The notes under the pieces are model-generated. The model did not search any database. It was not told where the DNA came from and was given only the letters and a program-made list of their open reading frames with translations. A program made the position numbers and the translations under genes. A stretch of DNA of 9,463 nt, from the NCBI GenBank assembly GCA_017531065.1, contig JAFXLR010000113.1, positions 1-9,463 of the forward strand, in the 5' to 3' direction. This DNA is from Bacilli bacterium. Its GTDB lineage: Bacteria > Bacillota_I > Bacilli_A > RFN20 > CAG-826. Below, one piece after another: positions 5,883 to 9,463 of the stretch (positions are counted from its first letter, which is position 1; each line of letters starts with the position of its first letter).

Positions 5883-5888
5883 ATTCTA
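5883..5888 (-). promoter_or_regulatory. Candidate -10 of the GT4 gene, leaderless spacing
   Basis: TAGAAT on the minus strand is followed by TATAACC and then the ATG, a 7-nt spacing that places initiation at or one base before the start codon. No Shine-Dalgarno is present. The upstream -35 position falls in the T tract of the rpmF terminator and is not a recognisable hexamer, so read-through past that terminator cannot be excluded. Confidence 0.4.
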
Positions 5889-5905
5889 AGGCTTTTTTAA
5901 ATAAT

Positions 5906-5933
5906 AAAAAAGGGCGCCCAACTAAGAGCACCC
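5906..5933 (-). terminator. Rho-independent terminator of rpmF
   Basis: On the minus strand GGGTGCTC-TTAGTT-GGGCGCCC forms an 8-bp GC-rich stem with two G-U wobbles, followed by TTTTTT and further A/T bases. It begins 17 nt after the rpmF stop. Confidence 0.9.
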
Positions 5934-5950
5934 ATTAAACTCAAGATCGA

Positions 5951-6136
5951 TTATTCGCCTTTTTTGAGGTGAAGGATATCCTTACCATCGTAGTAGCCAC
6001 ATTCTGGGCAAACGTGGTGAGGTCTAACCATTGAGCCACAGTGGCTGCACTGAACCAAAGCTGGGGCGGCAAGGTTGAAATGAGTTCTTCTTTTTCTTTT
6101 AGCGGTTTTACCAATTCTTCTCTGCGGGACTGCCAT
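5951..6136 (-). CDS. rpmF: 50S ribosomal protein bL32, zinc-binding form
   Basis: Large-subunit ribosomal protein of 61 aa. It begins MAVPQRRIGKTAKRKRRTHF, the L32 N-terminal signature, and carries the zinc ribbon C30xxC33...C43xxC46, so it is the zinc-dependent paralogue; a cysteine-less partner may exist elsewhere for zinc starvation. A perfect AAGGAGG (6145-6151) lies 8 nt before the ATG. It forms a single-gene unit with a near-consensus promoter and a strong terminator, consistent with high expression. In many Firmicutes rpmF follows a DUF177 (YceD) gene; none is present here. Confidence 0.97.
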   Translation of the reverse strand: MAVPQRRIGKTAKRKRRTHFNLAAPALVQCSHCGSMVRPHHVCPECGYYDGKDILHLKKGE

Positions 6137-6165
6137 TTTTCGATCCTCCTTGTTGGACTGGGATA

Positions 6166-6193
6166 ATTATAAAGAAGAACCTACGTTAGTCAA
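6166..6193 (-). promoter_or_regulatory. Strong sigma-A promoter of rpmF
   Basis: TTGACT (6188-6193), a 16-nt spacer and TATAAT (6166-6171) on the minus strand: 5/6 and 6/6 matches. Predicted start near 6159, giving a ~23-nt leader with the full Shine-Dalgarno. This is the best promoter of the window. Confidence 0.88.
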
Positions 6194-6214
6194 ATTATTT
6201 TTGGTCAATGTCAT

Positions 6215-6245
6215 AAAAAATCGCTAAAGTGTCGATAACACCTTA
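6215..6245 (-). terminator. Candidate terminator after mtaB
   Basis: Minus-strand TAAGGTGT-TATCG-ACACTTTA is an 8-bp stem with one G-U pair, followed after GCGA by six T. It begins about 53 nt after the mtaB stop and just before the rpmF promoter, where the operon should end. The stem is AU-rich and the T tract is offset by 4 nt, so strength is uncertain. The rest of the 162-bp gap shows no gene. Confidence 0.45.
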
Positions 6246-6298
6246 CGTGAATTTCGTTACACTGATGAAAAAATATTGGCAATTATCGAAGGAAAAGG

Positions 6299-7579
6299 CT
6301 AGTCGGCTTTGCTGTTCTCGTCATATAAAACAAAGCCGAATGTTTTCTGGAGCGAATGATCGCTCTTTTTCTTAACGAGAAGGTAGTTCTTCGTGTGGCC
6401 GTAAGCATAGCCCTTCTTCTCGTCGTAGTCCTCAAACAAGACTTCCATCTCTTGTCCGTAGAACTTATGTTCATACTCGTTCCTTAGTTCACGAGAAAGA
6501 GCTAATAGTTCGTGGGATCTTCTGTCTTTAGTCGCGCTGTCGACCTGCTTCATCTTGGCGGCAACGGTCCCTTTGCGTGAGGAATAGGCAAAGCAATGGA
6601 TCTCAGCAAAAGCACATTTCCTAGCGAAATCCATGGTCTCTTTCCACTCCTCTTCGGTCTCCTCTGGGAAACCAGCGATGATGTCTGTTGTGATGGCAAT
6701 ATCAGGACACATGCTACGCAGCATGCGGACTTTCTCAAAATATTCAGCCGTCGTATAGTTGCGCTTCATCCTCTTTAATACACTGTCTGAACCAGACTGG
6801 AGCGACAAATGGAGATGAGGCATCAACGCTGGGTAGTTCTTGAAGTCTTCAAAAAGCTTATCTGAGATTTCGCTGATGTCGATCGAAGATAGGCGAAGTC
6901 TCTTAAGGGTTGGATTGTCTTTGATGATGTCTTCGACTAGTTCCCCTAGCCCATATTCTTTGCCATAGAGGTCTAAACCATAGAAACCAACCTCAATGCC
7001 GGTAAGGACAAGCTCTTGATATCCTTTCTCGACTAAGGCTTTGGCTTCTCTTAACGCGTCTTCTTTGGTTCTTGAACGGGAGTTGCCTCTCACAAACGGG
7101 ATAAGGCAGTATGAACAGAATTTGTCGCATCCGTCCTGGATTTTGAGGTAGGCTCTGGCGTTATTGGTAAACGCGCTTGATGGCAATTCTTCGTAGACTT
7201 TCTTTCTCGATAGATAAGTGACATCGACTATCTTCTTATGGTTTTTCTGGAAGTCGTCGATATAGGAAAGGAGCTTGTCTCTTTTTGAGGTTCCGATGAT
7301 GATGTCGGCGCCTAAAGTCTCAGCTTCACTTAAGTGACCTTCTGAATAGCAACCCATAACGGCGATAATCGCGTTTGGGGAAAGCCTCCTGAATTTACGG
7401 ATGTGCTGGCGGGATTTCTGATCGCTCGTCGCAGTGACTGAACACGTATTAACAACGATTAAAGAAGCCTCTTCAGGCTTAGACACCTCTACGTCGCCTC
7501 TTTCGATCAAGGCTTCTTTTATGGCGTCTTTCTCGTAGGAATTAACTTTGCAGCCAAGCGAAAACACAAAGAACTTCAT
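6299..7579 (-). CDS. mtaB: tRNA t6A37 methylthiotransferase MtaB
   Basis: Radical-SAM enzyme that converts t6A to ms2t6A at position 37 of ANN-decoding tRNAs, using two iron-sulfur clusters. The product is 426 aa, slightly shorter than the ~450-aa Bacillus YqeV. The N-terminal MTTase domain has SLGCKVNSYE with cluster ligands C10, C46 (NTCSVT) and C77 (MGCYSE). The radical-SAM motif is C151xxxC155xxC158 in IQDGCDKFCSYCLIPFVRG. The C-terminal ~55 residues fit a TRAM domain. GCKVN..E and the IPFVRG.SRSR block distinguish MtaB from MiaB and RimO. The start overlaps the upstream gene in ATGA; the Shine-Dalgarno is only A-rich, so translation is probably coupled. It follows rsmE as yqeU-yqeV do in Bacillus, with one extra gene between. 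Confidence 0.95.
   Translation of the reverse strand: MKFFVFSLGCKVNSYEKDAIKEALIERGDVEVSKPEEASLIVVNTCSVTATSDQKSRQHIRKFRRLSPNAIIAVMGCYSEGHLSEAETLGADIIIGTSKRDKLLSYIDDFQKNHKKIVDVTYLSRKKVYEELPSSAFTNNARAYLKIQDGCDKFCSYCLIPFVRGNSRSRTKEDALREAKALVEKGYQELVLTGIEVGFYGLDLYGKEYGLGELVEDIIKDNPTLKRLRLSSIDISEISDKLFEDFKNYPALMPHLHLSLQSGSDSVLKRMKRNYTTAEYFEKVRMLRSMCPDIAITTDIIAGFPEETEEEWKETMDFARKCAFAEIHCFAYSSRKGTVAAKMKQVDSATKDRRSHELLALSRELRNEYEHKFYGQEMEVLFEDYDEKKGYAYGHTKNYLLVKKKSDHSLQKTFGFVLYDENSKAD
7326..7337. repeat. Second copy of the 12-bp palindrome core TCACTTAAGTGA, inside mtaB
   Basis: The perfectly symmetric TCACTTAAGTGA is identical to the central 12 bases of the palindrome at 3878-3893. Here it encodes His-Leu-Ser-Glu of MtaB (residues 82-85), so coding constraint may explain it. 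Confidence 0.3.
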
Positions 7580-8334
7580 TTCTTTTTCTCGTCGGCCTTT
7601 TTCCTTAGGGCGTCAGAGATAAGCTTTTCCTTCAAGAGGACATTAAGCATCTTATCCCTGTCATTTTCGTAATACGCATCAACGACCTTCTGGATGCGTG
7701 GAATCATATGGTTCTTTAGAGGTTTGGTAAGGCCTTTATCGAACAAAGCGATTTTAGCGTCAAGCCTGCCTTCCTCATTAATGAAATAGATACACTCAGC
7801 GTCGTAATCATAAGCCGCCATCGACTTTTCCGTCTTACGAATGATGACGAGTTTGGTGAAATACGAGTCATATAAAGCTGGACCATAATAGTCAAACGGA
7901 TCAATGAGTGCAGCCTCGTAATCCTTGAGCAATTTCTTGTATGGCGGGACTGAAAGTTTCTCGTAGGAGTTCGTGTAAATTGACGCTAAGGAAGACGGGA
8001 AAATCGGAACATAGATCTTTTCCCCACCAACTTCGAGATAAGGCAAGGTGCTGGTAACGTTGTCCATGAATTCCTTCATTGGAGTGAGTTCTGGATTCTT
8101 TTCTAAGAGCTTTGAATGGGCGAAGAATTCCTTCTCAATCTCTTCCTTGTTCATGATGGCACGGAGAACGATGTTTGCGCGGATGATTCCAAAGGAATCC
8201 ACCATCTTGGAAAGGTAGGCAAAAGGCTCGTTATCCGATAGTTTGTAGGAATAACGGTTATAGAAAGCCATCTCATCGCCGTGGTCGAACGAAGTTGGCG
8301 CCTGGTTGTCGGCCAAAAGCTGATAAAGGGTCAT
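7576..8334 (-). CDS. Unrecognised 252-aa soluble protein between rsmE and mtaB
   Basis: I do not recognise the family. The protein has no signal peptide and no membrane segment. It starts MTLYQLLADNQAPTSF and seems to have a helical first ~90 residues, a region with hydrophobic strand-like stretches (98-112, 160-166, 180-198) and a lysine-rich helical tail (KKADEKKK). It has no cysteine pairs, nucleotide-binding loop or methyltransferase motif. A Shine-Dalgarno-like AGGGGAG lies 9 nt before the ATG inside rsmE. It shares ATGA junctions with rsmE upstream (8331-8334) and mtaB downstream (7576-7579), so it is certainly translated with them. The setting between an rRNA and a tRNA modification enzyme hints at an RNA-related or housekeeping role, but that is inference from position only. 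Confidence 0.85.
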   Translation of the reverse strand: MTLYQLLADNQAPTSFDHGDEMAFYNRYSYKLSDNEPFAYLSKMVDSFGIIRANIVLRAIMNKEEIEKEFFAHSKLLEKNPELTPMKEFMDNVTSTLPYLEVGGEKIYVPIFPSSLASIYTNSYEKLSVPPYKKLLKDYEAALIDPFDYYGPALYDSYFTKLVIIRKTEKSMAAYDYDAECIYFINEEGRLDAKIALFDKGLTKPLKNHMIPRIQKVVDAYYENDRDKMLNVLLKEKLISDALRKKADEKKK

Positions 8335-9053
8335 TCTTTGCTCTCCCCTAAGAACGAAAAGACGCTGGCCATGTAGATTGAGGCAGTCTCAGCACGTAGG
8401 ATTCTTTGACCAAGGGAAACAGGCGTTAAGCCTTTCTTGGTGGCAAGGTTCACTTCTTTCTCATCAAATCCGCCTTCAGGACCGACGATAAGCAAAACTC
8501 TTTCGCCCTCTTTGACCTTTGCGGCTTCAGCGGCAAGGTTGAATGACTCATGCGAAAGCCCTTCGTAAGCGAAGAAAGCGTGGTCGAATTTCATATCGGT
8601 CATTTTGTCAAAAGATAAGATTTCGTCGACTTTCGGCACATCAATGCGTTTGCATTGTTCGCAAGAAGAAAGAACGATCTTCTCAAAGCGTGATTGGCGT
8701 TTTTCTTTATCTTTTTGATCGAGCCTAATAATCGTGCGGCTAGAGATATATGGCGCGAATTCATTGACTCCGAGTTCTGTTCCTTTTTGGAGGACAAGTT
8801 CATCATGACCGCCTTTAAGGAGAGCGAACGCCAAAACGACCGTGAAAGGAAGAGGTTTTGGTTTGTATAAGGATTCGAGGACAGTAATATCAAGCGGATC
8901 AAGGCTCTTGATCTCGCAAAGATAAAGCTCGCCGGTATCGGCAATTTCGATCTTGTCGCCCTTTTTCGCACGCAAAACACGCACCAAATGGTGAGCTTTA
9001 TCGGGGCTGATATAGGCCTTCTCCCCTTCGACTCGGCCGAAGAAGCGTTCCAT
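8331..9053 (-). CDS. rsmE: 16S rRNA (uracil-1498-N3)-methyltransferase RsmE
   Basis: SPOUT-class methyltransferase that methylates N3 of U1498 in 16S rRNA on the 30S subunit. The product is 240 aa, normal. The N-terminal PUA-like domain contains HHLVRVLRAKKGD (21-33). The trefoil-knot domain shows KGGHDELVLQKGTELGV (80-96), EQCKR (132-136), the SAM-loop VGPEGGF (190-196) and LGQRILRAETA (214-224). The start is 2 bp after the stop of the TM2 gene with no good Shine-Dalgarno, so coupling is likely; MERFF is the usual RsmE beginning. It ends overlapping the next gene in ATGA. In Bacillus, prmA and dnaJ usually lie upstream; here a TM2 protein does. Confidence 0.96.
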   Translation of the reverse strand: MERFFGRVEGEKAYISPDKAHHLVRVLRAKKGDKIEIADTGELYLCEIKSLDPLDITVLESLYKPKPLPFTVVLAFALLKGGHDELVLQKGTELGVNEFAPYISSRTIIRLDQKDKEKRQSRFEKIVLSSCEQCKRIDVPKVDEILSFDKMTDMKFDHAFFAYEGLSHESFNLAAEAAKVKEGERVLLIVGPEGGFDEKEVNLATKKGLTPVSLGQRILRAETASIYMASVFSFLGESKE

Positions 9054-9055
9054 TT

Positions 9056-9463
9056 TTAGCGAAGGAACACTCCATTCCCGTCTTTAAGGGAGTCTTTGAA
9101 AAGGTAACGCAAAGCGTAACCGACATGGAAAAGGAAGACCGCGGCAAATGGTAAGAGATATCCGCCAGGAATCGACCATTCGATGACGTGGGTAAGATTA
9201 AGAATAAGCATCACAGTGCCGATGATTCCGACGAAACAGACGGTGAAAATGATGTTGATAAGGCCGTTTTTCTTGAAACCAAGATAGAAATCATGGATGC
9301 CGGCAAAGCCAAGGAAAAGGCAAAGCAAAGCGGCTGTCTTACGGCTCTTGCTCTTATACAAGCCAGATTTTGGCTTCTGAGGATCGATGAAAGACGTCAT
9401 GTCTTTGGTCCGATACTGGGAATCGATTGGATCTGGAGTTCCGCAATATGGGCAGACATCGGC
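9056..9463 (-). CDS. Zinc-ribbon / TM2-domain membrane protein (5' end beyond the right edge)
   Basis: The ATG at 9400 gives a 114-aa TM2 protein, but the frame stays open upstream to the window edge and those 21 codons read ADVCPYCGTPDPIDSQYRTK plus Asp. CPYCG preceded by ADV is the second knuckle of a short N-terminal zinc ribbon common in TM2 proteins, so the true start probably lies outside the window. No Shine-Dalgarno precedes the internal ATG. After the ribbon comes a lysine-rich linker, then TM2 with KSRKTAALLCLFLGFAGIHDFYLGF, a second helix (about 45-68 from the internal Met) and a third hydrophobic stretch (about 80-98). The family has no firm function in bacteria. It is 2 bp from rsmE and part of the same operon. 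Confidence 0.85.
   Translation of the reverse strand, partial: ADVCPYCGTPDPIDSQYRTKDMTSFIDPQKPKSGLYKSKSRKTAALLCLFLGFAGIHDFYLGFKKNGLINIIFTVCFVGIIGTVMLILNLTHVIEWSIPGGYLLPFAAVFLFHVGYALRYLFKDSLKDGNGVFLR

Noticed and set aside
8600..8980. 126-aa minus-strand frame inside rsmE
   Set aside because: Shifted reading of rsmE, whose conserved blocks lie before, within and after it. No sign of a frameshift.
1..9463. CRISPR arrays, transposases, tRNA or rRNA genes, Mycoplasma TGA=Trp code
   Set aside because: No spaced direct repeats, transposase motifs or structural RNA signatures were seen; TGA acts as a stop in three genes and Trp is TGG.

Overview
This window is a compact stretch of a bacterial chromosome, almost certainly from a low-GC Gram-positive lineage (Bacilli in the broad sense, possibly one of the streamlined Mollicutes-related gut groups; I cannot name a genus). 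Reasons: on the minus strand the gene order rsmE - mtaB ... rpsU ... ybeY - era - recO - glyS follows a well-known Bacillus subtilis order with the intervening genes missing; GlyRS looks like the single-chain type; L32 is the four-cysteine zinc form; and a CpoA/BgsA-like glycolipid glycosyltransferase is present. TGA is used as a stop (ybeY, rsmE and the unknown gene between rsmE and mtaB) and Trp is TGG, so this is standard code 11, not the Mycoplasma code.

Layout, right to left along the mostly minus-strand transcription. (i) 9463-6299: a tight operon of a zinc-ribbon/TM2 membrane protein (cut by the window edge), rsmE (16S rRNA m3U1498 methylation), an unrecognised 252-aa protein, and mtaB (tRNA ms2t6A37 methylthiotransferase). 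The last three overlap by ATGA junctions. A moderate terminator candidate follows mtaB. (ii) 6193-5906: rpmF (L32) alone, with an excellent promoter, a perfect Shine-Dalgarno and a strong terminator. (iii) 5888-3902: two glycosyltransferases facing each other, a GT4 (minus) and a GT2 (plus), whose stop codons touch; the GT2 terminator hairpin lies inside the GT4 3' end. (iv) 3893-3594: a 16-bp perfect palindrome between divergent GT2 and rpsU, then rpsU (S21) with its own promoter, Shine-Dalgarno and terminator. (v) 3559-257: a C39-peptidase/six-TM membrane protein lacking an ATPase domain, then ybeY - era - recO with overlapping ends. (vi) 218-1: promoter and first 47 codons of glyS.

Together the core genes form a translation and ribosome-maturation neighbourhood: YbeY, Era and RsmE act on 16S rRNA or the 30S subunit, S21 and L32 are ribosomal proteins, MtaB modifies tRNA and GlyRS charges tRNA-Gly. 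The C39 membrane protein and the two glycosyltransferases are accessory cell-surface genes set into this core.

Most notable: four genes at the head of transcription units (GT2, GT4, C39 protein, ybeY) have no Shine-Dalgarno but have a -10-like hexamer 6-9 nt before the ATG, as expected for leaderless mRNAs, while glyS, rpsU and rpmF have normal Shine-Dalgarno sites. Second is the C39 protease fused to an ABC-exporter-like membrane domain without the ATPase. Third is the palindrome between GT2 and rpsU, whose 12-bp core recurs inside mtaB.
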